NCBI GenBank assembly: GCA_046598525.1 | Contig: JBKJIJ010000007.1 | Location: 1-64,000 of the forward strand | Direction of reading: 5' to 3' | DNA from: Methylotenera_A sp046598525 | Lineage (GTDB): Bacteria; Pseudomonadota; Gammaproteobacteria; Burkholderiales; Methylophilaceae | Length of the DNA: 64,000 bases | Shown: positions 24,948 through 34,052 of the stretch, one piece after another | How the letters are laid out: every line of letters begins with the position of its first letter | Numbering within the stretch: position 1 is the stretch's first letter | Notes under the pieces: model-generated | What the model saw: the letters and a program-made list of their open reading frames with translations, nothing else | Database searches by the model: none | What the model was told of the DNA's origin: nothing | Program-made: the position numbers and the translations under genes

Positions 24948-26459
24948 TCAATTAACTTTAGTGGTTACTGCTTCCGTTTTTAAAGGCGTAACACTAGATG
25001 TAGGCGCCGTTTCTACCGCTGCATTTTCGCGCCAATCGCCGCCCAACACTTTAAACAACTCAACGCTGGCCAAGCTGGTGGCTTGTCTTGCTTGCACATT
25101 GGCTAAAGCGGCATCGTTATGCACACGCTGCGCATCTAATACTTCTAAATAGGCTGAGTAGCCTGCTTTATAGCGATTTTCGGCCACCGCTAATGCCTTT
25201 TTAGCCGATGCTTCGCTGGCTGCCAAGCTTTGTTCGCGCTCTACATTTAAACGGCGCGTCACTAAAGCATCGTTCACTTCTCTAAACGCATTTTGAATAG
25301 TGGTTTGATATTGCGCTAAAGCTTGTTTTTGGCGCGCGCTAGCTTGGTCTACCCTAGCTTTGCGTCTGCCAGAATCAAATATCGGCAAATCCAAACCCAA
25401 ACCTAATGTCCAGATGCGCGCACCCGTTTTCAAAATATCGCTTAAGGCTAAACTTTCACCGCCATAGCTGCCTGTTAGGCTAATGCTTGGATACAAAGCC
25501 GCTTTTGCAATGCCAATTTGCGCATTTTCTGCAATTAACGCTTGCTCTGCTTGGCGGATATCCGGCCGATTTTCTAACAAGCTAGAAGGTAAGCCTGCTG
25601 GTGGAATTGGCGGCACAGGCAAGTTCCTAATATCCGCTTGATTGGCTGCCTCTAATTTTAAATCTAGCGTGCCTGTTAACACAGCCAACTGATGCAAGGT
25701 TAACGCGTGTAAACGATTCAATTCAATGAGTTGCGCGTTTAAATTGCTTACCGCTACTTCGGCTTGGCTCACTTCTAAGCTGCTGGCAATGCCGCCATCT
25801 AATCGGCGCTGCGTTAATTTAAGCGATTCTTGGCGGCTGCGTTGATTATCTTTGGTTACCGCCATTTGCGCCTCAATACCGCGCAATTGCAGGTAATTGC
25901 TGCTAACCAAGCCAATTAATGAAAGCTCAACCGTTTGTTTTGAGTAGCGCGAAGACAAGGCATTGGCGGTTGCCGCTTCTTTAGCACGCCTCACTTTGCC
26001 CCAAAAATCCAGCTCATAATTGGTGTTAAATCCAAACGTATAATTGTTTCTAATCGGCGCAATAAATACAGGAAAAGCGCCTAATTCAGTCACTTTTGTG
26101 CGCGTTGCACCCGCTGAAAAATTCACTTCCGGAAACAGCGACGCGCCCACTTCGCGCATGCTGGCATCTGCTTCTTCAATACGCGCAACGGCTAATTGAA
26201 TATCGCTATTGTTTTTTAAACTTAATTCAACCAATTCATTTAATTTGGCATCTTGATATTGTTTCCACCATGCGGTTGGCGCGGCATTATTAGCCGTTTG
26301 CGCCACCACTGGCTGGCTATATTTAGCCGGCAAGTTAAACACTTGGCGCATGTAGTCTGGCCCAATAGATTGACAGCCAGACAACAAAGCCGCCGCCACA
26401 GCCATGGTAGCTAACTTAATCGCTGGCCTGATATTGTTGGTTTTTTTGTACTGCATCAT
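24948..26459 (-). CDS. RND efflux outer-membrane channel lipoprotein (OprM/NodT family)
   Basis: Outer-membrane exit duct of the tripartite pump. The 503 residues start with a lipoprotein signal whose lipobox is LLSGC (cysteine near 29). Two repeats of the TolC-like outer-membrane efflux domain follow, with typical segments NNSDIQLAVARIEEADA, GYDLDFWGK-like NYELDFWGKVRRAKEAA, and LENRPDIRQAEQAL. The C-terminus is a short Thr/Val-rich tail. Its ATG overlaps the TGA of the pump gene by four bases, so translation is coupled. It is the third gene of the efflux operon. Confidence 0.95.
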   Translation of the reverse strand: MMQYKKTNNIRPAIKLATMAVAAALLSGCQSIGPDYMRQVFNLPAKYSQPVVAQTANNAAPTAWWKQYQDAKLNELVELSLKNNSDIQLAVARIEEADASMREVGASLFPEVNFSAGATRTKVTELGAFPVFIAPIRNNYTFGFNTNYELDFWGKVRRAKEAATANALSSRYSKQTVELSLIGLVSSNYLQLRGIEAQMAVTKDNQRSRQESLKLTQRRLDGGIASSLEVSQAEVAVSNLNAQLIELNRLHALTLHQLAVLTGTLDLKLEAANQADIRNLPVPPIPPAGLPSSLLENRPDIRQAEQALIAENAQIGIAKAALYPSISLTGSYGGESLALSDILKTGARIWTLGLGLDLPIFDSGRRKARVDQASARQKQALAQYQTTIQNAFREVNDALVTRRLNVEREQSLAASEASAKKALAVAENRYKAGYSAYLEVLDAQRVHNDAALANVQARQATSLASVELFKVLGGDWRENAAVETAPTSSVTPLKTEAVTTKVN

Positions 26460-29400
26460 ACCGTTTCCTTAGAATGATCTACTTCTGGCGTTAAGGCTTT
26501 GTCATGGTGTTTTCTATCCACATGCGTGTTGCTTAACCATGTAAAGAATAGCGGGATAAATATAGTCGCTACAAAAGTGGCTAATATCATGCCGCCAAAT
26601 ACGCCTGTACCCATGCTACGGCGCGCTGCCGCACCTGCACCAGTGGCAATCACCAATGGCACAATACCAAGCACAAACGCCATCGAAGTCATTACAATTG
26701 GTCTAAAGCGCATTCTGGCTGCCTCAAGCGCGGCTTGCGCCACAGGCATACCCTCTTCCATTTTTTGGCTGGCAAATTCCACAATCAGAATCGCGTTTTT
26801 CGCCGCCAAGCCGACCAAGGTAATTAAACCAATTTGGAAGTAAATATCGTTAGGCATACCGCGCATTAATACCGCCAGCAAAGCACCTGCCAAAGCAAAC
26901 GGCACCGCCATAATCACGGCAAGCGGCAACGCCCATGTTTCAAACTGCGCGGCCAGAATCAAGAACACCATAATAATGGCAAAGCCAAAAGCAAATATCG
27001 CGGCTGAACCAGTGCGTTTTTCTTGATACGCTTGGCCTGTCCAGGCAATTTGGTAGCCATCTGGCAAGTTTTCAGCCGCAATTTTCTCAACCATGGCAAT
27101 CGCATCGCCAGAGCTGACATTAGCCGCACCGCCGCCTAATACTTTGGCTGAAAGCAAGCCGTTGTAACGCTCTAGTTGCTCTGCACCCACAATATTGCTC
27201 ACTTTACTTAAAGCTGAAAGTGGCACCATTTGACCAGCATTTGAGCGCACATATACTTTGCCCAAATCTTCAGCTTTCATGCGATATTCCGCTTCAGCCT
27301 GCAATTGCACTCTATAAGTACGGCCCGATTTATTAAAGTCGTTTACATAAAGCGAACCCATGGTGCTTTGCAAGGTGGCGTAAATATCGGCCACTGGCAC
27401 GCCTTGCGAAATCGCTTTTGCTTCATCTACTTCTACAAATAATTGCGGCACGGTTGGGCGGAAAAACGAGTTAATACCGGTTAATTTCTGCTCTTTACGC
27501 AAGGCATCCATAAAGTTATTCACTACGGCAGAAAGACGCATAGGGTCAGAGTCACTTCGGCTTTGCACATACACCTCAAAACCGCCAGAGCTACCTAAAC
27601 CGCGGATGGCAGGCGGATTAAACGCAATCGCCATACCATCTGGTTGCTGCGCGCCAATACCAAATAATTTGCCAACAATCTCTTCCGCCGTGGTTTCACG
27701 CTCTGACCAATCTTTTAATCGCACAAACATGGTGGCCGCGCTGGTTTTATTACCGCCACCAATTAAGTCAAAACCATTCACCGCAAATTCATGCGCCGCT
27801 GCTGGATCCTTATGGATAGCGGCACGCACAGCTTCTGTGGTTTTGGTAGTACGGCTAAGCGTTGCGCCGTCTGGCATAATTACAGCCGAAATCACATAAC
27901 CCTGATCTTCTGCTGGCACAAAACTGCCTGGCACCACGCGCAATAAAACAACCACAGTGGCGATAATCGCGCCAAAAACCAGCGTACCAATCAATTTATG
28001 ACGCAAAGTTAACTCAACGGTTTTGGCATAAAAGTTAGTAAACTTTAAAAATCCACGATTAAATGGTTTAAAGAAAGCCGATTCTTCATGCACGGATTTT
28101 AATAAAATGGCGCACAAAGCAGGCGTTAAAGTTAATGCCACAATGCCTGAAATTACTACAGCAACAGCCACCGTTACTGCAAACTGGCGGTACATTTCAC
28201 CGGCAATACCACCCAAGAATGCCACTGGTACAAACACCGCGCACAGCACTAATACAATGGCCACTACTGCGCCAGATACTTGCTCCATGGATTTAACTGC
28301 GGCTTTAATTGGCGATAATTTCTCTTCTGACATCAAACGCTCAACGTTTTCCAGCACCACAATCGCGTCATCCACCACAATGCCGATAGATAGCACCATG
28401 GCAAATAATGTCAGCGTATTAATTGAGAAGCCAAACAGCCACAAACCAGCAAATGTACCGATTAATGAAATTGGCACCGCAATTAGCGGAATCAAAGTAG
28501 CGCGCCAGCTTTGCAAGAACACAAACACCACCAGCACCACTAAAAACATGGCCTCAGCCAAAGTGATTACCACTTCTTCAATTGAAGATTTAACGAAATC
28601 GCTGGTGTCGTAAGGCGTTTCCCAATCCACACCTTCAGGAAAGCGCAGCTTAAGCTCCGCCATTTTCTCTTTAATGGCTTGCGCGGTATCTAACGCGTTA
28701 GCGCCAGTTTGCAAGAAAACTGGGATGCCAACGCCCGGCAAACCATCTAATGAGGTGCGCACGTTATAGCTTTGTGAGCCTAACTCAATGCGCGCCACAT
28801 CTTTTAAATGCAGCACGCCGCGCGGGCCATCGGCACGAATAATAATATTGCCAAACTCACTTGGGTCTACCAAACGGCCTTTTGCGGTAACGGTGTACAC
28901 CAATTGCTGAGAGCTTGGTGACGGTTCTTGGCCGATTTTACCGGCAGCATATTGCGCATTTTGCGATTGAATCGCGGTGGCAATATCCGTTGTTGTTACA
29001 CCCAATTGCGCCATACGGTCAGGGCGCAACCAAATACGCATTGAATAATCTTGTGCGCCAAAAATGGTCGCATCACCCACGCCTTTAATGCGTTTAAGTT
29101 CATCCAGCACATTTAAAGTACCGTAATTGCTTAGGTAAAGTGGGTCATATTTGCGCTGTTTATCCGTTAACATAATGACCAATAAAATGTCATTTGAACG
29201 TTTTTGCACCACTAAACCAGTACGACGCACCTCATCTGGCAAGCGCGGCAAGGCAATATTTACGCGGTTACTCACGTTAAAAGTGGCCTGATTCACATCA
29301 GTACCCACTTCAAAAGTGGCGGTAATAGTCAAGGTGCCGCTAGAGTCAGCACTAGAGTTAAAATACAGCAAACCTTCAACACCGCTCAATTGCTCCTCAA

Positions 29401-29593
29401 TTGGCGCGGCAACGGTTTTAGATAATGTATCGGCACTGGCACCAGGGTAAGTAGCTGTAATCAGCACAGTGGGTGGCGCAATTTGCGGATATTGCGCAAT
29501 AGGCAGCTTTAATGCCGCTGCCAAGCCTGCCAACACAATAATGATGGACAAAACGCTGGCAAAAATAGGCCGTGTAATAAAAAATTTGGTCAT
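26456..29593 (-). CDS. RND multidrug efflux pump, HAE1/AcrB family
   Basis: Inner-membrane proton-driven drug exporter of 1045 residues, the usual AcrB length. The N-terminus FFITRPIFASVLSIII is typical. Twelve membrane helices and two large periplasmic loops can be followed. The proton-relay aspartate pair lies in the fourth helix (GIVVDDAIVVLENVER near 404-419), and the second-half motif AKNAILIVEFA is present. Substrates cannot be told from sequence. The adaptor gene lies about 54 bases upstream and the channel overlaps the end. Expression should be controlled by the divergent TetR regulator at 31064. Confidence 0.96.
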   Translation of the reverse strand: MTKFFITRPIFASVLSIIIVLAGLAAALKLPIAQYPQIAPPTVLITATYPGASADTLSKTVAAPIEEQLSGVEGLLYFNSSADSSGTLTITATFEVGTDVNQATFNVSNRVNIALPRLPDEVRRTGLVVQKRSNDILLVIMLTDKQRKYDPLYLSNYGTLNVLDELKRIKGVGDATIFGAQDYSMRIWLRPDRMAQLGVTTTDIATAIQSQNAQYAAGKIGQEPSPSSQQLVYTVTAKGRLVDPSEFGNIIIRADGPRGVLHLKDVARIELGSQSYNVRTSLDGLPGVGIPVFLQTGANALDTAQAIKEKMAELKLRFPEGVDWETPYDTSDFVKSSIEEVVITLAEAMFLVVLVVFVFLQSWRATLIPLIAVPISLIGTFAGLWLFGFSINTLTLFAMVLSIGIVVDDAIVVLENVERLMSEEKLSPIKAAVKSMEQVSGAVVAIVLVLCAVFVPVAFLGGIAGEMYRQFAVTVAVAVVISGIVALTLTPALCAILLKSVHEESAFFKPFNRGFLKFTNFYAKTVELTLRHKLIGTLVFGAIIATVVVLLRVVPGSFVPAEDQGYVISAVIMPDGATLSRTTKTTEAVRAAIHKDPAAAHEFAVNGFDLIGGGNKTSAATMFVRLKDWSERETTAEEIVGKLFGIGAQQPDGMAIAFNPPAIRGLGSSGGFEVYVQSRSDSDPMRLSAVVNNFMDALRKEQKLTGINSFFRPTVPQLFVEVDEAKAISQGVPVADIYATLQSTMGSLYVNDFNKSGRTYRVQLQAEAEYRMKAEDLGKVYVRSNAGQMVPLSALSKVSNIVGAEQLERYNGLLSAKVLGGGAANVSSGDAIAMVEKIAAENLPDGYQIAWTGQAYQEKRTGSAAIFAFGFAIIMVFLILAAQFETWALPLAVIMAVPFALAGALLAVLMRGMPNDIYFQIGLITLVGLAAKNAILIVEFASQKMEEGMPVAQAALEAARMRFRPIVMTSMAFVLGIVPLVIATGAGAAARRSMGTGVFGGMILATFVATIFIPLFFTWLSNTHVDRKHHDKALTPEVDHSKETV

Positions 29594-29647
29594 GGTTTTA
29601 TCTGCTTATATTAGTTTATGGCCGGCTTTATTTAGGATTTAAAGTGT

Positions 29648-30859
29648 TTATGATTTAACGTCAGATTTTGACGCTGCTTTTTCTGCTGGCGCTGCTGCGG
29701 CCTCTGCTGGTTGAGCAAAAATTTTCGGCTCAACAATCGCACCGGGGCGCACTTTAATTAAATTATCCACAATCACTTTATCGTTTTCATTCAAGCCTTT
29801 TAAAATAATCCAATCCTTGCCCTGCCATTCACCTGCCGTCACCGGTCGAATCGTTGCCGCGTTTTCAGCATTAATCACATACACAAATTTGCCTTGATCA
29901 TTTGTCAACACAGCTGTTTGCGGCACTAAAAATACGCCATCGCGCAAGCCTGTGCTAACGCGAGCGCGCACAAATTGCCCCGGTAACAATGATTTATCCG
30001 CATTATTAAATGTCGCGCGCAACTCTTGTGTGCCAAGCGTTGGGTTGATTTGATTAGCGGTAAAATTTAATTTACCTTTTTGGCCGTATTCGCTACCGTC
30101 TGGCAAAATCAAAGTCACATCACTTACCGTGGCTGGATTTACGCGACCACCCAAACTGGCAATTTCACTTTCAGACAAACTAAAACGCGCCCAAATTGGC
30201 GATAGCTGCACAATCGTGGTCAGCAAACTTGTATTAGCCGCCACCAATGCGCCTTCCGAAAACTGAAAACGCCCAGCAATACCAGAAACAGGCGCCGTTA
30301 CTTTCGTGTAAGAAAGGTTCAACTCCGCCTCCCTGATGCTAGCCTGCGCTTGCATCATATCGGCTTGCGAAATACTCACTTCAGAAGTAGCGTTGTCGTA
30401 CTCACGCTGGCTTACTGATTGCGTTGCCAGCAATTCTTTTAAACGATTCGATTCGCGCGATGTTTGCGTAATACGCGCGCCTTGGCCCGCCGCTTGCGCT
30501 TTTGCTTGATTTAACGCAATTTGAAATGGCTCTGGGTCAATTATAAAAAGCACTTGGCCCGCTTTTACCGGCTCACCCTCTTCAAACATTTTTTTAAGAA
30601 TAATGCCGCCAACACGTGGCCTAATTTCAACTTCTTTTGCGCCTTCTGTTTGCGCAACCGCTTCTACGCTCATTGGCACAGCGGTTGATGTGGCACTAAT
30701 GTAACTCACCGGCATGGCAGCTGGCGCAGGCGGTGCCGCCTCTTCTTTTTTACCGCAAGCAACCATTGTTGTTGCAACCAGTGTTGTTGCCACTAATATG
30801 GCCGCAAAAAACCGCGCATTTATTTTTTTTGATTGAGCTTGCTGTAATAAGAAATGCAT
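29648..30859 (-). CDS. RND efflux periplasmic adaptor lipoprotein (AcrA/MexA family)
   Basis: Membrane-fusion protein linking pump and channel. The 403 residues begin with a signal ending in a lipobox-like TMVAC (cysteine near 35), then Lys/Glu and Pro/Ala-rich spacers. The barrel-sandwich halves (VEIRPRVGGIILKKMFEEGEPVKAGQVLF and SYTKVTAPVSGIAGRFQFSEGALV) flank a coiled hairpin rich in Ala and Gln. The beta-barrel and membrane-proximal domains follow. It is the first gene of the operon. The ATG at 30859 fits the signal peptide, with AGGG ten bases upstream. Confidence 0.95.
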   Translation of the reverse strand: MHFLLQQAQSKKINARFFAAILVATTLVATTMVACGKKEEAAPPAPAAMPVSYISATSTAVPMSVEAVAQTEGAKEVEIRPRVGGIILKKMFEEGEPVKAGQVLFIIDPEPFQIALNQAKAQAAGQGARITQTSRESNRLKELLATQSVSQREYDNATSEVSISQADMMQAQASIREAELNLSYTKVTAPVSGIAGRFQFSEGALVAANTSLLTTIVQLSPIWARFSLSESEIASLGGRVNPATVSDVTLILPDGSEYGQKGKLNFTANQINPTLGTQELRATFNNADKSLLPGQFVRARVSTGLRDGVFLVPQTAVLTNDQGKFVYVINAENAATIRPVTAGEWQGKDWIILKGLNENDKVIVDNLIKVRPGAIVEPKIFAQPAEAAAAPAEKAASKSDVKS

Positions 30860-30925
30860 GATGACGACCCTGTAAAGAAATTTTCATGATTATAAATAAT
30901 GGTTTTATAATGCTAATTAAGATGT

Positions 30926-30953
30926 ATTATATACAAACAAGAATGTATGTAAA
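30926..30953 (-). promoter_or_regulatory. Promoter of the RND efflux operon
   Basis: On the minus strand, TTTACA (plus 30953-30948) and a perfect TATAAT (plus 30931-30926) are separated by 16 bases. This is a strong sigma-70-type promoter reading into the adaptor gene at 30859. It overlaps the 24-base dyad at 30928-30951 almost entirely, so a bound repressor would block polymerase. Confidence 0.8.
30928..30951. promoter_or_regulatory. TetR-type (AcrR-like) operator
   Basis: The half-sites TATATACA and TGTATGTA are separated by eight bases, giving a 24-base dyad with one mismatch between arms. The right half, GAATGTATGTA, equals the corresponding half of the known AcrR operator (TACATACATT...AATGTATGTA). 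The site sits between the divergent TetR and efflux genes and coincides with the efflux promoter. Confidence 0.8.
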
Positions 30954-31063
30954 CCGTTTATTAAGTAAATCGTTGTAAAGATGGCAATTGGTTTGCGTGG
31001 CAAAAAAACCGCTTAACATGCAAATATTCATCACTATTAAATTAAAGTTGAACGCAATAAATT

Positions 31064-31696
31064 ATGGTTAGAAAAACGAAAGAAGACGCGGAGCTAACAA
31101 GGCAACGTATTATTGATGCGGCTAGAGCCGTGTTTCTAACGCGCGGTGTTAGCCGCTCTACGCTTGAACATATTGCCACGGAGGCCACGGTAACGCGCGG
31201 CGCTGTATATTGGCATTTTAAAAATAAAACCGATATTTTTTACGCCCTGCGCGATCGCGCTTTTCTACCTTTAATCGACCGCATGTATGACACGCTTGGC
31301 GTTCAAAGCGATAATATCGACCCGCTGACACAAATTGAAAATAGCTTATGCGACACGATTAACCAACTTAATGAAAACACTGAAATGAGTCAGATTTATG
31401 AAATCATGATGATTAAGTGTGAATATGTAGACGAATTTGCCACGGTGTTGCAGCAAATTTTAAGCAATTGCTCCAACATTACCGAAAAAATCCAGCTGGC
31501 TTATGAGCGCGCCAAAGAGCAAAACCTGCTTACAACCACCCTTACACCAAACGCATTAGCGTTAGATACCCACTTATTTTTTAGCGGATTGCTGCATATG
31601 TGGGTGAAAGACGCCGATGGTAGCCGCTTTAGGCATCAAGCTAAAGCGCTGATTGAATCGCATATGAATTTACGCCGATTGCAGCCTAAGAATTAA
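31064..31696 (+). CDS. TetR/AcrR-family repressor of the RND efflux operon
   Basis: A ligand-responsive repressor of 210 residues. The N-terminal helix-turn-helix (about 12-58) closely follows the AcrR/TtgR/MexZ pattern (ARAVFLTRGVSRSTLEHIATEA then TRGAVYWHFKNK). The helical C-terminal domain has the VKDADG segment and would bind pump substrates. It is divergent from the efflux operon, with the dyad operator in the 204-base gap. Its stop codon overlaps the convergent PhyH-like gene by four bases. Repression of the pump, and perhaps of itself, is inferred from location and operator similarity. Confidence 0.92.
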   Translation: MVRKTKEDAELTRQRIIDAARAVFLTRGVSRSTLEHIATEATVTRGAVYWHFKNKTDIFYALRDRAFLPLIDRMYDTLGVQSDNIDPLTQIENSLCDTINQLNENTEMSQIYEIMMIKCEYVDEFATVLQQILSNCSNITEKIQLAYERAKEQNLLTTTLTPNALALDTHLFFSGLLHMWVKDADGSRFRHQAKALIESHMNLRRLQPKN

Positions 31697-32469
31697 AAAA
31701 CAGCTTCTTTGATACCTTTTAAGCTCGATTTAATTTTATTTTTAAAACTAAAATATTTATAGCGATTCATCCAACTATCTTGATTCGGAATCTTGTCTAA
31801 ATACTCAAGGTGTGGCTTGCCATCTTTAGCAATCACCAAATGCGGCGCATCAATATAAGGGTCAATCGCATCCATGCGCATACATTCAACCACATAAGCC
31901 CAGCGACTGTCTTGCGTGATATTAGGCGTGGTGGAATGCAGTAAAAACGATGAAAACAATACAATATCGCCCGGCTTAGCCGAAATAAATTCCGCGTTGC
32001 TCACACCGCCCTTGTATGAAACATGGTTATCTTCCACATCATATTTCAGCATACCTTTGTGGCTACCTGGCACCACCCATAAGCCGCCATTGTCAGCCGT
32101 CATGGTAGTTAATGAAATCCAAAACTGAAAATGCTGATCTTTTAAACCGCTGTATTGATTATCTTGATGCCATGGAAACGTACCTGCGCCTGGCTTTTTC
32201 TCAACCGCTTGATCCCATCTCACCCAAATATCGGGACCAGTAAATTGCTTTAAAAAGTCGACAATTTTAGGCTGTGAAATAAAAGCGCGTAACTTTTCAC
32301 TGCGGTGCATAATTAAAGCATGAAACTTTAAATTGCCTTTATCCAAAACATCATCGTCCGATTTTGTGGCTGATGCCTCTTTAATATCGGCTACCAGCGC
32401 ATCCACTTCAGCTTGCGAGAAAAAGTTTTTAATGAAAACATAACCATTTTTTTTAAATTCAATTTGAAT
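31693..32469 (-). CDS. Phytanoyl-CoA dioxygenase (PhyH) family protein with non-standard start
   Basis: Fe(II)/2-oxoglutarate oxygenase of the PhyH family. The iron ligands appear in WHQDNQY (His and Asp) and later in LLHSTTPN (His), followed by the oxoglutarate arginine in SRWAYV. Substrate unknown. The only ATG/GTG/TTG start is a GTG at 32406 (237 residues). The frame upstream is open to a TAA at 32478-32476 and encodes the expected family N-terminus (FKKNGYVFIKNFFSQAE). Homology therefore suggests translation from an ATT at 32469 or 32463, or a lost start codon. The coordinates given assume the ATT at 32469; the conservative call is 31693-32406. It converges on the TetR gene. Confidence 0.7.
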   Translation of the reverse strand: MQIEFKKNGYVFIKNFFSQAEVDALVADIKEASATKSDDDVLDKGNLKFHALIMHRSEKLRAFISQPKIVDFLKQFTGPDIWVRWDQAVEKKPGAGTFPWHQDNQYSGLKDQHFQFWISLTTMTADNGGLWVVPGSHKGMLKYDVEDNHVSYKGGVSNAEFISAKPGDIVLFSSFLLHSTTPNITQDSRWAYVVECMRMDAIDPYIDAPHLVIAKDGKPHLEYLDKIPNQDSWMNRYKYFSFKNKIKSSLKGIKEAVF

Positions 32470-32576
32470 TAATATTTAGTCCATTAATGAGTGCAATCAA
32501 GTACTTAATTGCTTATAATAATGTTAAATTGTACTATTTTTTATAACAAATTATCTATAGCCCATTTGGAGCAACC

Positions 32577-32924
32577 TTGCAGATACAAACAGGCGAAATT
32601 TACGGTAAACAAACCGCTGCCAAATTAGTGATGTACAACGTACTAAAAGTCACTAAAGCAAAAGGCGTAGCGGATGAAATCATTACCCTACAAAATATTG
32701 ATAACCCATTGAGTTTATTTGAAACTACCGCGCAAAAATTAGCCAGCTCAGGTTATATTCGCATCAGCCAAACGCCGTATATTGATTTACAAGCCAACAC
32801 TCCAAAACGCCGCAAAGCCGTTAAAAAGCCAATTCGTTGCCCGCTAACATTCGATTTTTTAGAAGAACGCGCCGATAGCCAAAAACCAGCGCCAATTTTG
32901 CCTGATTTGTTTAGCGCCAATTAA
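32577..32924 (+). CDS. Conserved-looking hypothetical protein, 115 residues
   Basis: I do not recognise this protein. It is soluble, without signal peptide or membrane helix. The first 75 residues look like a mixed alpha/beta or helix-turn-helix-like segment (VMYNVLKVTKAKGVADEIITL). The C-terminal 40 residues are basic then acidic, with a KRRKAVKKP stretch. The start is a TTG at 32577 with GGAG seven bases upstream, so the ribosome site supports it. It lies alone between the divergent PhyH-like gene and the convergent flavodoxin gene. A 25-base inverted repeat (ACGCAAT...ATTGCGT, 32936-32960) follows the stop. Confidence 0.6.
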   Translation: MQIQTGEIYGKQTAAKLVMYNVLKVTKAKGVADEIITLQNIDNPLSLFETTAQKLASSGYIRISQTPYIDLQANTPKRRKAVKKPIRCPLTFDFLEERADSQKPAPILPDLFSAN

Positions 32925-33004
32925 TATAAAAAATAACGCAATTTTTTTCAACTATTGCGTCATATCCAAACGAATATTTTTAAGCGCGAATGCACCTTTT
33001 AAAA

Positions 33005-33553
33005 CTAAAATCTGTTAGCAAACTCCGCCACACGCACACCCAATAAGCGCGCCGTTTCCAAGTCACCTTTATTCACTTCATCCGCGCTAGAATCACTTGG
33101 TGATGTCATCAACGCGCCGCTAAAGCCACCCACAAAATTGATATCGCCATGCTTGGCTGCTTTATTATTCGCTGACATTAAGCCAGTGCCTATCCAAATA
33201 CCAGAATGCTGCATAGAAAGCGTAATTAAATATTGAATAGTCGAAAATTTATCGCCATTCATGGTGGCAGAATTGGTAAACCCAGCAAAAATCTTATTTT
33301 TCCATTCTTGCGTAAACCATTTTTTTGAGCTGGCATCGGCAAACTTTTTAAACTGCCAACTGACAGAACCCATATAAGTGGGCGAACCCATGATAATTGC
33401 CTTGGCCGCATCCAACTTAACCCAATCCGCTTCGGCTATGTCGCCGTTTGCGTCAATCGCAATTAAATCGGCTTGAGCGCCTGCCGCTACGGCTTCCGCT
33501 TGCTTGGTTGTATGCCCATAACCACTATGATAAATCACCACTATTGATGCCAT
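33005..33553 (-). CDS. Flavodoxin-fold NAD(P)H:quinone oxidoreductase-like protein
   Basis: A 182-residue FMN-binding flavodoxin-fold protein related to the WrbA and NAD(P)H dehydrogenase groups. The phosphate loop is VIYHSGYGHTTKQAE (about 6-20), the second FMN contact is MGSPTYMGSVSWQFKKF (about 55-71), and the third loop lies near 94-98 (TNSAT). Family members reduce quinones by two electrons. It is divergent from an HxlR-type regulator with a dyad between them. The likely role is redox or quinone stress defence under that regulator's control, which is an inference. Confidence 0.88.
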   Translation of the reverse strand: MASIVVIYHSGYGHTTKQAEAVAAGAQADLIAIDANGDIAEADWVKLDAAKAIIMGSPTYMGSVSWQFKKFADASSKKWFTQEWKNKIFAGFTNSATMNGDKFSTIQYLITLSMQHSGIWIGTGLMSANNKAAKHGDINFVGGFSGALMTSPSDSSADEVNKGDLETARLLGVRVAEFANRF

Positions 33554-33608
33554 TTTTAAACTCCTTTTGTAATGTTGAGATTGATTTGATAAATGCTATC
33601 AGCTACAG

Positions 33609-33621
33609 TTACTAAAAGTAA
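33609..33621. promoter_or_regulatory. Probable HxlR-family operator
   Basis: TTACT and AGTAA flank three A bases, a perfect 13-base dyad, in the 98-base gap between the divergent flavodoxin and HxlR genes. It resembles the TACT...AGTA operators known for YodB/QorR-type HxlR regulators. Binding by the neighbouring regulator is inferred. Confidence 0.6.
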
Positions 33622-33651
33622 GTAGGCACTTAAATAATATATAGGTACCAA

Positions 33652-34044
33652 ATGGATACTAAAGAAGAATTAATGTTACAAAAACCCGCTTGCGCATTTA
33701 GCGCGCTTTGCCCTACACGCTTGGTATTGAACAGAATCGCTGACAAATGGACGGTATTAGTGGTTATTCTATTGCAAGATGAAACCAAACGTTTTAGCCA
33801 TTTACAACGCGAAATCGATGGTATTTCACAAAAAATGCTGACGCAAACCTTGCGTGGATTAGAGCGCGATGGCTTGGTTACCCGAAAAGTATATGCCACC
33901 GTGCCGCCAAAAGTCGAATACGCTTTAAGCCCACTCGGACATACGCTAAAAGACATGCTTTATGCGATTAAAACTTGGTCGGAAACCAATATTGAAGCGG
34001 TGATTAGCGCACAGAAAAATTACGATACGTTAAACGAAAAGTAA
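33652..34044 (+). CDS. HxlR-family transcriptional regulator
   Basis: A 130-residue winged-helix regulator of the HxlR/YodB/QorR type. The diagnostic segment RIADKWTVLVVILLQ lies at about 27-41. The recognition region FSHLQREIDGISQKMLTQTLRGLERDGLV and the wing motif VPPKVEYALSPLGHTL follow. Two cysteines, C14 and C20, sit just before the DNA-binding domain, where related regulators have redox- or quinone-sensing cysteines. It is divergent from the flavodoxin-like quinone reductase and probably represses it and itself until oxidised. Confidence 0.9.
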   Translation: MDTKEELMLQKPACAFSALCPTRLVLNRIADKWTVLVVILLQDETKRFSHLQREIDGISQKMLTQTLRGLERDGLVTRKVYATVPPKVEYALSPLGHTLKDMLYAIKTWSETNIEAVISAQKNYDTLNEK

Positions 34045-34052
34045 CCCAAACA

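Noticed and set aside
28107..28613. 168-residue plus-strand open frame opposite the RND pump
   Set aside because: Thr/Ala/Ser-rich antisense of a well-supported pump gene.
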